Shown here: positions 26,668 through 34,375 of the stretch, in pieces | Layout of the letters: each line of letters starts with the position of its first letter | Position numbering within the stretch: position 1 is the stretch's first letter | Assembly (NCBI GenBank): GCA_963925545.1 | Contig: CAWUSA010000011.1 | Span: 1 to 64,000, forward strand | Direction of reading: 5' to 3' | Source of the DNA: TMED14 sp963925545 | Lineage (GTDB): Bacteria > Bacteroidota > Bacteroidia > Flavobacteriales > Schleiferiaceae | Length of the DNA stretch: 64,000 nucleotides | Notes under the pieces: generated by a model | Database searches by the model: none | What the model saw: only the letters and a program-made list of their open reading frames with translations | Told to the model about the DNA's origin: nothing | Position numbers and translations under genes: made by a program

Positions 26668-27482
26668 CACGCAATCAGCTCTTAGCAAGCATTGAAGCAA
26701 AGCAATCTTTGCTCTGCGTTGGGCTTGACCCTGACTTGAAGCGGATGCCTCAGGGTCTCAAAGCGGACGCTGAGGGTGTGGCAACCTTTTGCAAGCTCAT
26801 CATTGATGCCACCGCAGGTCATGCCGTCGCATACAAGCCAAATTTCGCCTTCTTTGAGGCCTTGGGTCGTTATGGTTGGCAGGCCTTGGATGAGGTGGCA
26901 AAGCATCTGTCATCCATGGATGTTTTCACCATTGCAGATGCCAAGCGAGGTGACATCGGCAACACCGCAAGTCAATATGCTCAAGGTATTTTAGGTGAAA
27001 TGGGTTTTGATGCTATCACCGTTGCGCCCTACATGGGCAAGGACAGTGTGTCACCATTTTTCATGGAAGGTAAATGGGCCATTGGCTTGGGGTTGACAAG
27101 TAATGCTGGCGCAGAGGACTTTCAAATGCAAACCATGGCAGATGGCCGGCGCTTGCATGAGTTGGTGTTGGATAAGTACGATGAATGGGGAAGTCCAGAT
27201 CAACTCATGGTGGTCGTGGGTGCAACCCGGCCCGAGGCCTTAGCAAAGGTCAGGGCAAGGCTCCCTGAACATATTTTCCTGGTACCCGGCGTAGGCGCAC
27301 AAGGTGGCACAGTTCAAGACGTCATGAACGCTGGTGCCTTCAAGGATCAACGAGGGGTTGGTTTATTGATCAATGCATCGCGTTCCATCCTTTATGCCTC
27401 ATCAGGCTTAGATTATGCTGCTGCTGCAGCAAAAGAGGCATCTTCATTGCATGCGAGCATGCGACAATACTGGCCGGCTTAA
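26664..27482 (+). CDS. pyrF: Orotidine 5'-phosphate decarboxylase
   Basis: PyrF decarboxylates OMP to UMP, the last step of de novo pyrimidine synthesis. At 272 residues this is the longer, class 2 OMP decarboxylase. It shows SLLCVGLDPDLKRMP near the N-terminus, AVAYKPNFAFFEALG, the catalytic Asp-Lys-x-x-Asp cluster in IADAKRGDIGNTASQYA (about 90-105), and VGATRPEAL plus FLVPGVGAQGG for phosphate binding. It starts with a 4-base overlap with prfA and is followed one base later by the SDR gene. Confidence 0.95.
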   Translation: MTRNQLLASIEAKQSLLCVGLDPDLKRMPQGLKADAEGVATFCKLIIDATAGHAVAYKPNFAFFEALGRYGWQALDEVAKHLSSMDVFTIADAKRGDIGNTASQYAQGILGEMGFDAITVAPYMGKDSVSPFFMEGKWAIGLGLTSNAGAEDFQMQTMADGRRLHELVLDKYDEWGSPDQLMVVVGATRPEALAKVRARLPEHIFLVPGVGAQGGTVQDVMNAGAFKDQRGVGLLINASRSILYASSGLDYAAAAAKEASSLHASMRQYWPA

Positions 27483-27483
27483 C

Positions 27484-28380
27484 ATGGCATCTTCTGAGAA
27501 ACGGATTTTAATCACAGGCGCCAATGGCTTGCTTGGTAAATCCTTGTTGCATGCGGGAAAGGGTAGACACACCTTGCTAGCAACTGGCAGAGGACCCCAG
27601 CGAGGTGATTGCTTTGGTGCAACGTATGCCACGGTGGATTTGATGGTTGATGGAGACTTGCAACGGGCCATGGAGGATTTTCGTCCTGATGCGGTCATAC
27701 ACGCAGCGGCTATGACACAAGTTGATGATTGTGAACGTAACCCCAACCAATGTCAAGCACTCAATGTTGAAGCGACGGCAAATGTCATTGCTGCCTGCGA
27801 GGCACATGATGCCCATTTGCTATTGTTGAGTACGGATTTCATTTTTGACGGCAAGGATGGGCCTTATGCAGAGGATGCAGAGGCAAACCCATTGAGTGTA
27901 TATGGCCAATCAAAGCTAGATGCAGAGACCTTGGTCAAGGCATCAGCCTGTGCTTGGACCATTGCGCGAACAGTTTTGGTCATTGGTTATGTGCCAACGC
28001 TGTCTCGAAGCAACATCATTTTATGGGCACGAGAAGCCTTGGCAAAAGGTCAAAGAATCCAGGTTGTCAATGACCAATACCGGTCACCGACATGGAGCAT
28101 GGACCTGGCAGAAGCCTGCCTTCAAATCATTGATAGCCATTCACTTGGAGTTTACCACATCAGCGGTCCAGAGTCCATGAGTATTTTGGATTTGGTGCAT
28201 CGGGTGGCTCGCCATGCGGGACTTGATGCAAGCTTGATCGATGAAGTGAGTAGTGAGACATTGAATCAAGCGGCCGTCCGTCCGCCAGTGACAGGGTTCA
28301 ATATTGACAAAGCAACGAAGGATTTTTCCTTTTCTCCTCACAGTTTTGCTGAAGTCTTGGATGCGATTCCCTATATTTGA
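27484..28380 (+). CDS. SDR-family NAD(P)-dependent sugar-nucleotide reductase (RmlD-like)
   Basis: This 298-residue extended-SDR protein has GANGLLG (12-18) for NAD(P) binding, and a catalytic Tyr140-x-x-x-Lys144 in YGQSKLDAE. The DFIFDGKDGPYAEDAEANPLS block, FRPDAVIHAAAMTQVDDCE and RTVLVIGY also fit the dTDP-4-dehydrorhamnose reductase (RfbD/RmlD) family. Members either make dTDP-rhamnose or have other roles such as MAT2B-like proteins. No other rhamnose genes are in the window, so the substrate is left open. It starts one base after the pyrF stop, so it belongs to that operon. Confidence 0.85.
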   Translation: MASSEKRILITGANGLLGKSLLHAGKGRHTLLATGRGPQRGDCFGATYATVDLMVDGDLQRAMEDFRPDAVIHAAAMTQVDDCERNPNQCQALNVEATANVIAACEAHDAHLLLLSTDFIFDGKDGPYAEDAEANPLSVYGQSKLDAETLVKASACAWTIARTVLVIGYVPTLSRSNIILWAREALAKGQRIQVVNDQYRSPTWSMDLAEACLQIIDSHSLGVYHISGPESMSILDLVHRVARHAGLDASLIDEVSSETLNQAAVRPPVTGFNIDKATKDFSFSPHSFAEVLDAIPYI

Positions 28381-28407
28381 GCATCACCTAATCGCTCAAT
28401 CCATTTT

Positions 28408-30222
28408 ATGTCAACACAAACGCAAACGTGGGGTACCCGCGTCGGACTCATTTTGGCCATGGCTGGCAACGCCGTTGGCCTGGGTAATTTCCTAAGATTC
28501 CCCGTGCAAGCCGTAGAAAATGGCGGTGGGACATTCATCATTCCTTACCTGATTTGTTTTCTTCTCATGGGCATTCCCCTGCTTTGGATGGAGTGGGCAA
28601 CGGGACGATTTGGCGGCATGTTTGGTAACCATAGCACACCATTTATTGTGGACAAAATGGGCAAGAGCCGCTTTTGGAAATACGTTGGGGTCTTTGGGAT
28701 ATTCACCAACATTGGTGTTGCAGCCTACTACTGCTACATTGAGTCTTGGACACTGTCATATGTGTTTCATTCATTGAAGGGTACGTTCATTGGCATGAAT
28801 CAATCAGAGGTTGTGGACTTTTTTGCAACCTATGTAAACCTCACGGAAAGCACCTTAGGTATTCCTTTTGAGACGGTTTTCTTTTATGTGATCTGCTTGG
28901 CATTGAACACATACATTCTGTCCAAAGGGCTGAAGGGTGGTGTTGAAAAGGTTGCCAAGGTTGGTATGCCATTGTTGATCTTATTTGGCGTCTTGTTGGC
29001 TATACGCGGCATCACGTTAGGCGATTCAGGGGCGGTTGCTGGTTGCACGGATTGCGATTCCTTTTTGGGCTTGAATTTCTTGTGGCAACCACAATTTGAT
29101 ACCCTATGGAATCCAGATGTTTGGTTGGCAGCTGCTGGTCAAATTTTCTTCACCCTATCCGTAGGCATGGGAACGATCCATTGCTACGCTTCCTACGTGA
29201 AGCCAAAGGATGACATTGCATTGAATGCCATGGCAGCCGGTTGGATGAATGGATTTGTGGAAATTGTGCTTGGCGCATCAGTGGTTATCCCTATTGCAGT
29301 TGGCTACCTTGGCTTGGATTGGGTTCGCGAAAATGCAGGATTTTCCATGGCCTTTGAAACCATGCCATACCTATTCAATAAGTGGGGAACATTGCTGGGT
29401 TCTATCTCTGGAATGATGTGGTTTGGTCTACTGTTCTTTGCTGGCATCACCAGTTCGTTAGCCATGGGTACTCCCTGGATGGGCTTCATGCAAGATGAGT
29501 TTGGTTACAGCGTTAAAAATTCAGCTTTGACCTTTGGTCTTGTGACCTTGGTGATGGGTTTGCCAACGGTGATCTTCTTCCAAGAGGGGGTCTTTGATGA
29601 ATACGATTATTGGGCGGGCACTGTCAGCTTGGTGGTCTTTGCCCTAGCGGAGGCCATATTGTTTGGTTGGGTCTTTGGCATTGATAAAGGTTGGGCTGAA
29701 ATCAAAAAAGGTTCAGATCTGACTTTGCCTAGGATCTACAAGCCTATATTAAAGTATGTGACCCCAACCATTTTATTGGTGGTTTTTGTCATGAGCCTCA
29801 TCAAGCCCGTGAACAATGATTGGCAAGGTGCTTGGAACAATGGTTGGGAATTCGATGGTGGCAGCATCATTGGCAAGGTGATGAATGTCGATGTGGTGCA
29901 CAATCGCACAGCTATTGCTGATCACTTTGAGGCTGAAGTCTCTGGTGTGGTTGAAATCATTGAAATGGAGAGCCTCACCAAGGTCTTGATTCATAGCGAG
30001 GGAGCCGAGGACGCTTTAGCCAGTTACGATTTTGAACGTGGTGATGAGGTTCTTGTTGGCAATGGCCAAGTTGTGAAGGCTGGAGATGCCATTGCGAATG
30101 GATCTTTTGTGAATCCTATATTCTACAAGCATTTATCCCGACTGCTACTGCTAGGTCTCTTTATCTTTATCATGGGCATGGTTTACTATGCCACCATTCA
30201 TAGAAACCCCAAAAAATCATGA
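28408..30222 (+). CDS. Sodium-dependent transporter, neurotransmitter:sodium symporter (SNF) family
   Basis: The 604-residue protein has about 12 membrane helices. TM1 carries the unwound sodium-site motif MAGNAVGLGNFLRFP (about 18-32), followed by NGGGTFIIPYL (TM2) and WMEWATGRFGG, all characteristic of LeuT/MhsT-type amino acid:Na+ symporters. Odd feature: between the last two helices lies an extramembranous insert of about 95 residues (about 469-566) rich in beta-type sequence, with GDEVLVGNGQVVKAGDAIANG resembling a barrel-sandwich/lipoyl-like fold. A tiny membrane partner begins in the overlapping ATGA at 30219. The amino acid carried is not predictable, but the small subunit type suggests a methionine/alanine-type carrier. 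Confidence 0.88.
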   Translation: MSTQTQTWGTRVGLILAMAGNAVGLGNFLRFPVQAVENGGGTFIIPYLICFLLMGIPLLWMEWATGRFGGMFGNHSTPFIVDKMGKSRFWKYVGVFGIFTNIGVAAYYCYIESWTLSYVFHSLKGTFIGMNQSEVVDFFATYVNLTESTLGIPFETVFFYVICLALNTYILSKGLKGGVEKVAKVGMPLLILFGVLLAIRGITLGDSGAVAGCTDCDSFLGLNFLWQPQFDTLWNPDVWLAAAGQIFFTLSVGMGTIHCYASYVKPKDDIALNAMAAGWMNGFVEIVLGASVVIPIAVGYLGLDWVRENAGFSMAFETMPYLFNKWGTLLGSISGMMWFGLLFFAGITSSLAMGTPWMGFMQDEFGYSVKNSALTFGLVTLVMGLPTVIFFQEGVFDEYDYWAGTVSLVVFALAEAILFGWVFGIDKGWAEIKKGSDLTLPRIYKPILKYVTPTILLVVFVMSLIKPVNNDWQGAWNNGWEFDGGSIIGKVMNVDVVHNRTAIADHFEAEVSGVVEIIEMESLTKVLIHSEGAEDALASYDFERGDEVLVGNGQVVKAGDAIANGSFVNPIFYKHLSRLLLLGLFIFIMGMVYYATIHRNPKKS

Positions 30223-30356
30223 CAAATTCTGCATTTTGGATGATGTTAATCACCCAAGTCACTGTAACTGTAGTGACTGTTTACTTTTTCTACCGCGTGC
30301 TCACTGCACCAGATCGACAAGAACCAGACTCCTATTCTGACAATGATCCGGAATGA
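30219..30356 (+). CDS. Small single-TM partner of the Na+ symporter (MetS-like small subunit)
   Basis: A 45-codon frame starts in the ATGA overlap with the symporter stop. It encodes one transmembrane helix (MTNSAFWMMLITQVTVTVVTVYFF with FYRVL after it) and an acidic tail ending DNDPE. Size, position directly after an NSS transporter and the xxxAxxMM start agree with the small subunits (MetS) of bacterial methionine/alanine NSS transporters. Its stop overlaps the next gene's start by four bases (ATGA at 30353), so the three genes are chained. Assignment by context and pattern only. Confidence 0.7.
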   Translation: MTNSAFWMMLITQVTVTVVTVYFFYRVLTAPDRQEPDSYSDNDPE

Positions 30357-30937
30357 TTAGACGGAATGGACGATATATTCAATGGATCTGGGCGGGAATT
30401 TTTTCCGCCCTTTTTCTTGCTCGCTATGCAAGCAACCAAGGCGAAATGGTTCAGCCATGGGAGCATTGGGCCATTGATAGCAGCTTGATTGTAAAGCAAA
30501 GGCCAGCTTACTTGCAGCCGGCTGTGACTGCATGGCAAAGTCGGCGTCAAGCAAGCAGGGTTTTCGAAAGGCAGCATGTCATGGCTGACAGTGTGCAGCC
30601 TGATTGGTTGGTCAATCAAGCTGGCTGGCCTGACTGGAAGGCTGAGCGCCTATTGATGATCAAAGATCGTTGGGGTGGCTTGGATTCCTCGGTGTTGCCA
30701 CCAGGCTATGATCAAGGTGTTCGTTGGGAGTTCCAGCCTATTCCCTGTTTTTCTTTCAATGAAATGACCAAGGAGTTCATGGGGAGACATCCGCTCATTG
30801 GCTGGGATTGTGCCACAGCAATACATCGATACCGAAGCAGGGTGAGGCCTTTGATGGCTTGGGATGAGGTGTGGGCATTGGCGGTGGCAGACTCGACACA
30901 ACAGCTGCAATGGCCTCGTTATTTCAGCTTGGAATGA
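30353..30937 (+). CDS. Helix-hairpin-helix domain protein (ComEA/T2SK-like), divergent
   Basis: The 194-residue product has one probable N-terminal membrane anchor (about residues 8-24, IQWIWAGIFSALFLARY). The C-terminal third shows a degenerate HHH signature: FNEMTKEFMGRHPLIGWDCA followed by AIHRYRSRVRPLMAWDEVWAL and a final LQWPRYFSLE. This parallels the HPYI-W-A-x-x-I-x-x-YR repeat of Bacteroidota HHH proteins that usually end in KI-x-PYL. Such modules contact DNA non-specifically, as in ComEA; whether this one still binds DNA is uncertain, because the hairpin glycines are poorly kept. It overlaps the small symporter partner by four bases and precedes rpsU. Confidence 0.6.
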   Translation: MIRRNGRYIQWIWAGIFSALFLARYASNQGEMVQPWEHWAIDSSLIVKQRPAYLQPAVTAWQSRRQASRVFERQHVMADSVQPDWLVNQAGWPDWKAERLLMIKDRWGGLDSSVLPPGYDQGVRWEFQPIPCFSFNEMTKEFMGRHPLIGWDCATAIHRYRSRVRPLMAWDEVWALAVADSTQQLQWPRYFSLE

Positions 30938-30975
30938 AAAAATCAATCACACGATTCAAATGATGCTTTCTGATG

Positions 30976-30983
30976 TACATTTG
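30976..30983 (+). promoter_or_regulatory. -7 promoter box of rpsU
   Basis: TACATTTG is a perfect TAnnTTTG match in the 75-base gap before rpsU, leaving a leader of about 25 bases to the ATG at 31013. Confidence 0.55.
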
Positions 30984-31012
30984 CCGTCCCAAAGAGAGAA
31001 GATATATACGCT

Positions 31013-31207
31013 ATGTTGATTATTAAGATAAAAGAAGGAGAGGGCATTGATCGCCCGTTGAAGCGATTCAAACGCAAGTTTGACCGTACAGGTAAAATGC
31101 GCGCACTCCGTGGCCGTCAACAATTCAATAAGCCGTCTGTTGTGAAGCGTAAGCAGAACATGAAGGCAGTCTACGTTGAAGGTTTTCGCCGCGCTGAACA
31201 GGAATAA
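31013..31207 (+). CDS. rpsU: 30S ribosomal protein S21
   Basis: The 64-residue, strongly basic protein matches bS21: MLIIKIKEGEGIDRPLKRFKR-type start, KFDRTGKMRALRGRQQF, and a basic tail VKRKQNMKAVY. S21 joins the 30S platform near the anti-Shine-Dalgarno region of 16S rRNA; in Bacteroidota it is implicated with bS18 and bS6 in hiding the anti-SD, consistent with weak SD use (established for the phylum). It has its own promoter box and a strong terminator, so it is probably expressed as a single-gene unit. Confidence 0.96.
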   Translation: MLIIKIKEGEGIDRPLKRFKRKFDRTGKMRALRGRQQFNKPSVVKRKQNMKAVYVEGFRRAEQE

Positions 31208-31232
31208 AATCCTGTCTCTCGACACGAAATTG

Positions 31233-31264
31233 ACGCCCTGGGGATTATCTTCCCGGGGCGTTTT
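31233..31264 (+). terminator. rpsU terminator
   Basis: A 12-bp stem (31233-31244 with 31250-31261, two G-T wobbles) and a 5-base loop are followed by TTTTGATTT, 25 bases after the rpsU stop. Confidence 0.85.
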
Positions 31265-31278
31265 GATTTCAAGCAACG

Positions 31279-32160
31279 ATGTTACAACCCTTCATTGACT
31301 ACCTAAGCCTGGAAAGGCGATTGTCCCCCGCCACCGTGAAAGCGTACAAAGCGGACTTGACACAGTGGTTAGATTTTCTTGCCTGCGAACAAGGTGACGA
31401 GCTGGATTTATCCTTGGTTGAAAAGGCCCATGTCAGGCGATGGGTTATTTACCTCTCAAATCAAGGTTTGGATCCAAGGAGTGTCAATCGCAAGATCTCA
31501 TCTCTCAGGACATTCGGCCGTTTTTACAAGCAAGTCTCGGGGAAAAGTAACCCCATGTCAGACGGCATCATGGCTTTGAAGCAAAAGCAACGATTAGTCA
31601 GAGCATTAACCCTTGATGAGGTTGATACGTTGTTGGGTGATTCGCAGTACGCTGATGACATCATTGGTTTGCGTGACCGATTCATGATGCTAACCTTGTA
31701 TACCTTAGGCTTGCGGCGCATGGAACTCATCAATTTGCGGCATTTAGCAATTGATGTTGAATCGAAAACAGTTCGAATACTTGGCAAACGGAACAAAGAA
31801 CGCCTCTTACCCTTGCTTCCGGTTTGGCTGGCATCATATCATGCGTATTGCGCGGCATGGCCAGAAAATAAGTCTTGGTTGTTCACGGACCGTCAAGGGA
31901 AAAAAATGGGCGAGCGATTTGTCTATGGTTTGATTAATAGTTACCTTAAAGGTGCTAGCAGCATCGAGACACAAAGTCCACATATACTGCGTCACACATT
32001 CGCGACGCATTTGTTGGACATGGGTGCCGATTTGTCGGTGATTCGGGAGCTCTTAGGGCATAGCAATCTGTCGGCCACGCAGATATACACCCATGCGTCT
32101 ATTGAACAGCTGAAGCGCGTTTATGAACAATCGCATCCGCGAGGCCGCAAGGATGCTTAA
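31279..32160 (+). CDS. xerC: Tyrosine recombinase XerC
   Basis: The 293-residue recombinase has the N-terminal SAM-like core-binding domain (LSPATVKAYKADLTQWLDFL) and catalytic residues in order: Arg about 145 in LGLRRMELINLR, the HILRHTFATHLL box (His235, Arg238), His261 in LGHSNLSATQIY, and the nucleophile Tyr270. Length and position in the rpsU-xerC-hpf-tRNA-tuf block point to the housekeeping dimer-resolution recombinase rather than a phage integrase. It follows the rpsU terminator with no strong promoter visible in the 71-base gap. hpf follows at 10 bases. Confidence 0.88.
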   Translation: MLQPFIDYLSLERRLSPATVKAYKADLTQWLDFLACEQGDELDLSLVEKAHVRRWVIYLSNQGLDPRSVNRKISSLRTFGRFYKQVSGKSNPMSDGIMALKQKQRLVRALTLDEVDTLLGDSQYADDIIGLRDRFMMLTLYTLGLRRMELINLRHLAIDVESKTVRILGKRNKERLLPLLPVWLASYHAYCAAWPENKSWLFTDRQGKKMGERFVYGLINSYLKGASSIETQSPHILRHTFATHLLDMGADLSVIRELLGHSNLSATQIYTHASIEQLKRVYEQSHPRGRKDA

Positions 32161-32170
32161 ATCTGAAAGC

Positions 32171-32491
32171 ATGAAGACCAATGTCCAATCCATTCATTTC
32201 AAGGCCAGTGAAAAGCTGCTTGCCTACATCAATAAACGCATTGCCCGCCTGAGTCGTGTCAGTGATCAGGCTGAAAGCAGTACGGTATACTTGCGACTGG
32301 ACAACAATAAAAGTCGAAACAATAAAATCGTTGAATTGAAGGTTCACGTCCCAGGTGAAGATATCATGGTGGTCAAAGAGTCTAATTCCTTTGAAAAATC
32401 CATGCGCATGGCCACCGCTTCCGCTCGCCGCATCATGAGGAAGTCAAAGAGAAAGCAGGGTAAATTTAAATTGTTTAGAAGGGCATTGTAG
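32171..32491 (+). CDS. hpf: Ribosome hibernation promoting factor (short HPF/RaiA family)
   Basis: The 106-residue protein matches the short HPF/YfiA fold: MKTNVQSIHFKASEKLLAYI start, KRIARLSRV, a beta-rich middle (VYLRLDN, KIVELKVHVPG) and the final helix SFEKSMRMATASARRIMRKS with a basic tail. HPF binds the decoding centre to inactivate ribosomes in stationary phase. The ATG at 32171 gives the family N-terminus; an upstream ATG in frame (32123) lies inside xerC. It follows xerC by 10 bases and precedes the tRNA-tuf operon, which has its own promoter. Confidence 0.9.
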   Translation: MKTNVQSIHFKASEKLLAYINKRIARLSRVSDQAESSTVYLRLDNNKSRNNKIVELKVHVPGEDIMVVKESNSFEKSMRMATASARRIMRKSKRKQGKFKLFRRAL

Positions 32492-32515
32492 AACGCCTAA
32501 CATTATCTACATTTG
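32486..32515 (+). promoter_or_regulatory. Promoter of the tRNA-tuf operon
   Basis: TTG at 32486-32488, a 19-base spacer and TACATTTG at 32508-32515 give a complete Bacteroidota promoter. It lies about 85 bases upstream of the first tRNA. The leader contains a small hairpin (GCTGC/GCAGC, 32541-32553) of unknown role. Confidence 0.65.
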
Positions 32516-32599
32516 CAGTCCGTTTGAAAAATCGGGAATCGCTGCTTTGCAGCAACGTTCTTTTCATCGCACTGCGCGGATCGTCGACAAGCTTAACCA

Positions 32600-32672
32600 G
32601 CCAGCATAGCTCAGTTGGTAGAGCTACTGACTTGTAATCAGTAGGTCGGGGGTTCGAGTCCCTCTGCTGGCT
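32600..32672 (+). tRNA. tRNA-Thr (anticodon TGT)
   Basis: The 73-base cloverleaf has acceptor stem GCCAGCA/TGCTGGC, D arm GCTCAGTTGGTAGAGC, anticodon arm CTGAC-TTGTAAT-CAG with TGT, and T arm GGGTTCGAGTCC. The CCA end is not encoded. First gene of a four-tRNA cluster leading to tuf. Confidence 0.95.
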
Positions 32673-32725
32673 CTATGTCATCCGGGTCTGCGTTGTTCGT
32701 TGAAATACTTCATGTCGCAGCACTC

Positions 32726-32807
32726 GGGAGTGTCGCATAGTGGCTATTGCACCAGACTGTAACTCTGTCGCCTTCGGGCATCGATGGTTCGAGTCCATCC
32801 ACTCCCA
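32726..32807 (+). tRNA. tRNA-Tyr (anticodon GTA)
   Basis: The 82-base class II tRNA has acceptor stem GGGAGTG/CACTCCC, anticodon GTA in a CTGTAAC loop, a long variable arm (GTCGCCTTCGGGCATC) as expected for tyrosine, and T loop TTCGAGT. No encoded CCA. Confidence 0.95.
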
Positions 32808-32816
32808 CAACATTCA

Positions 32817-32889
32817 GCGGAAGTAGCTCAGCTGGTAGAGCATCAGCCTTCCAAGCTGAGGGTCGCGGGTTCGAATCCCGTCTTCCGCT
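32817..32889 (+). tRNA. tRNA-Gly (anticodon TCC)
   Basis: Acceptor stem GCGGAAG/CTTCCGC and anticodon TCC in a CTTCCAA loop. The three bases after the discriminator T (32890-32892) read CCA, the only tRNA of the five where this occurs; it may be coincidence. Confidence 0.95.
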
Positions 32890-32897
32890 CCACACCA

Positions 32898-32969
32898 GCC
32901 GATGTAGCTCAGAGGTAGAGCGTTTCCTTGGTAAGGAAGAGGTCACGGGTTCAATTCCCGTCATTGGCT
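32898..32969 (+). tRNA. tRNA-Thr (anticodon GGT)
   Basis: Acceptor stem GCCGATG/CATTGGC (one G-T pair), anticodon GGT in a TTGGTAA loop, T loop TTCAATT. No encoded CCA. Last tRNA before tuf, 65 bases upstream of its start. Confidence 0.95.
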
Positions 32970-33034
32970 CAACAACAACATTTAACGTACCTTCTTTGGT
33001 TCAATTTTTTCTCTATTATTAACACTTATTTACA

Positions 33035-34222
33035 ATGGCAAAAGAGACATTCGTGCGGAACAAACCGCACCTTAATATCGGTACCATTGGTCACGTTGAC
33101 CATGGTAAAACCACACTCACTGCAGCAATCACTCGCGTGCTTGCTGATTCAGGGACTGCGACAGCAATGGACTTTGAGTCCATCGATTCCGCACCTGAAG
33201 AAAAGGAGCGTGGCATCACGATCAATACTGCTCACGTTGAGTATGAGACCGTTAATCGTCACTACGCACACGTTGACTGTCCTGGACACGCTGACTATGT
33301 GAAGAACATGGTTACGGGTGCTGCACAGATGGACGGAGCGATCTTAGTTGTTGCTGCAACTGATGGCCCTATGCCACAAACCCGTGAGCACATCTTGTTG
33401 GGACGCCAGGTTGGCATTCCTCGCATGGTTGTCTTCATGAACAAAGTTGACTTGGTCGACGACGAGGAGCTTCTTGAGCTCGTCGAGATGGAGATCCGCG
33501 AATTGCTTTCTTTCTATCAATACGACGGTGACAACGCACCAATTATTCAAGGTTCTGCCCTCGGTGGTTTGAACGGTGATGCTAAGTGGGTTGGTGCCAT
33601 CAACGAATTGATGGAAGCTGTTGATAGCTATATTGAGGAGCCTGTTCGCGATCGTGAAAAGCCGTTCTTGATGCCTGTTGAGGATGTATTCACTATCACT
33701 GGTCGTGGCACCGTTGCAACAGGTCGTATTGAGACAGGTGTTGGTAACACTGGCGATTCAGTTGACATCATCGGTTTCGGTGACGAGAAATTGGTCTCCA
33801 CCATCACTGGTGTAGAGATGTTCCGCAAGATCCTTGACACTGGCGAAGCTGGTGACAATGTTGGTCTATTGTTGCGTGGCATTGAGAAGTCTGATATCCG
33901 TCGCGGCATGGTTGTCTGCAAGTCAGGTAGCCAAGTTCCACACAGCAAGTTCACTGCTGAGGTTTACATCTTGAAAAAGGAAGAAGGTGGTCGTCACACA
34001 CCTTTCCATAGCAAGTACCGTCCTCAGTTCTATTTGCGCACCACAGACGTCACAGGTGAGATTTTCTTACCAGACGGCGTTGAGATGGTTATGCCTGGTG
34101 ACAACCTCACTATCACTGTTGAGCTCATTTCCCCTGTGGCAATGAACTTAGGTCTACGCTTTGCGATTCGCGAAGGTGGCCGTACGGTTGGTGCTGGTCA
34201 GATCACCAAAGTGCTTGACTAA
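33035..34222 (+). CDS. tuf: Translation elongation factor Tu
   Basis: EF-Tu (395 residues) carries aminoacyl-tRNA to the ribosome as a GTP complex. The G1 loop GHVDHGKT is at residues 19-26, switch II appears as DCPGHADYV, G4 as NKVDLVD, and the effector region contains EKERGITINTAHVEYE. Domains 2 and 3 follow with GRGTVATGRIETG and RTTDVTGEIFLPDGVEMV. It is downstream of tRNA-Thr, Tyr, Gly and Thr, as in the classical tufB operon, and is followed by a strong terminator and tRNA-Trp. Codon use is highly biased, as expected for an abundant protein. Confidence 0.98.
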   Translation: MAKETFVRNKPHLNIGTIGHVDHGKTTLTAAITRVLADSGTATAMDFESIDSAPEEKERGITINTAHVEYETVNRHYAHVDCPGHADYVKNMVTGAAQMDGAILVVAATDGPMPQTREHILLGRQVGIPRMVVFMNKVDLVDDEELLELVEMEIRELLSFYQYDGDNAPIIQGSALGGLNGDAKWVGAINELMEAVDSYIEEPVRDREKPFLMPVEDVFTITGRGTVATGRIETGVGNTGDSVDIIGFGDEKLVSTITGVEMFRKILDTGEAGDNVGLLLRGIEKSDIRRGMVVCKSGSQVPHSKFTAEVYILKKEEGGRHTPFHSKYRPQFYLRTTDVTGEIFLPDGVEMVMPGDNLTITVELISPVAMNLGLRFAIREGGRTVGAGQITKVLD

Positions 34223-34241
34223 TTACCAGAAGAAGAAGGTG

Positions 34242-34272
34242 AAAGGTGTCCCGGTTTCCCGGGACGCCTTTT
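34242..34272 (+). terminator. tuf terminator
   Basis: Stem GGTGTCCCGG/CCGGGACGCC (one wobble), extended by AAA/TTT, with a 4-base loop and T tract, 19 bases after the tuf stop and 8 bases before tRNA-Trp. Confidence 0.8.
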
Positions 34273-34279
34273 CATGTCT

Positions 34280-34350
34280 ACGGGTGTAGTTCAAGGGTAG
34301 AATAGCGGTCTCCAAAACCGTTGATGGGAGTTCGAATCTCTCCACCCGTG
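34280..34350 (+). tRNA. tRNA-Trp (anticodon CCA)
   Basis: Acceptor stem ACGGGTG/CACCCGT, anticodon CCA in a CTCCAAA loop, T loop TTCGAAT, discriminator G. Between tuf and secE, a position typical of Bacteroidota. No encoded 3' CCA. Confidence 0.95.
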
Positions 34351-34375
34351 CAAAAACGGTTAAGAATTAAAAACA

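Noticed and set aside
31279..32160. Tyrosine recombinase as a phage or island integrase
   Set aside because: Its size, XerC-like residues and place in the rpsU-xerC-hpf-tRNA-tuf block fit the housekeeping recombinase. No att-like repeats or cargo genes are seen near the tRNAs.
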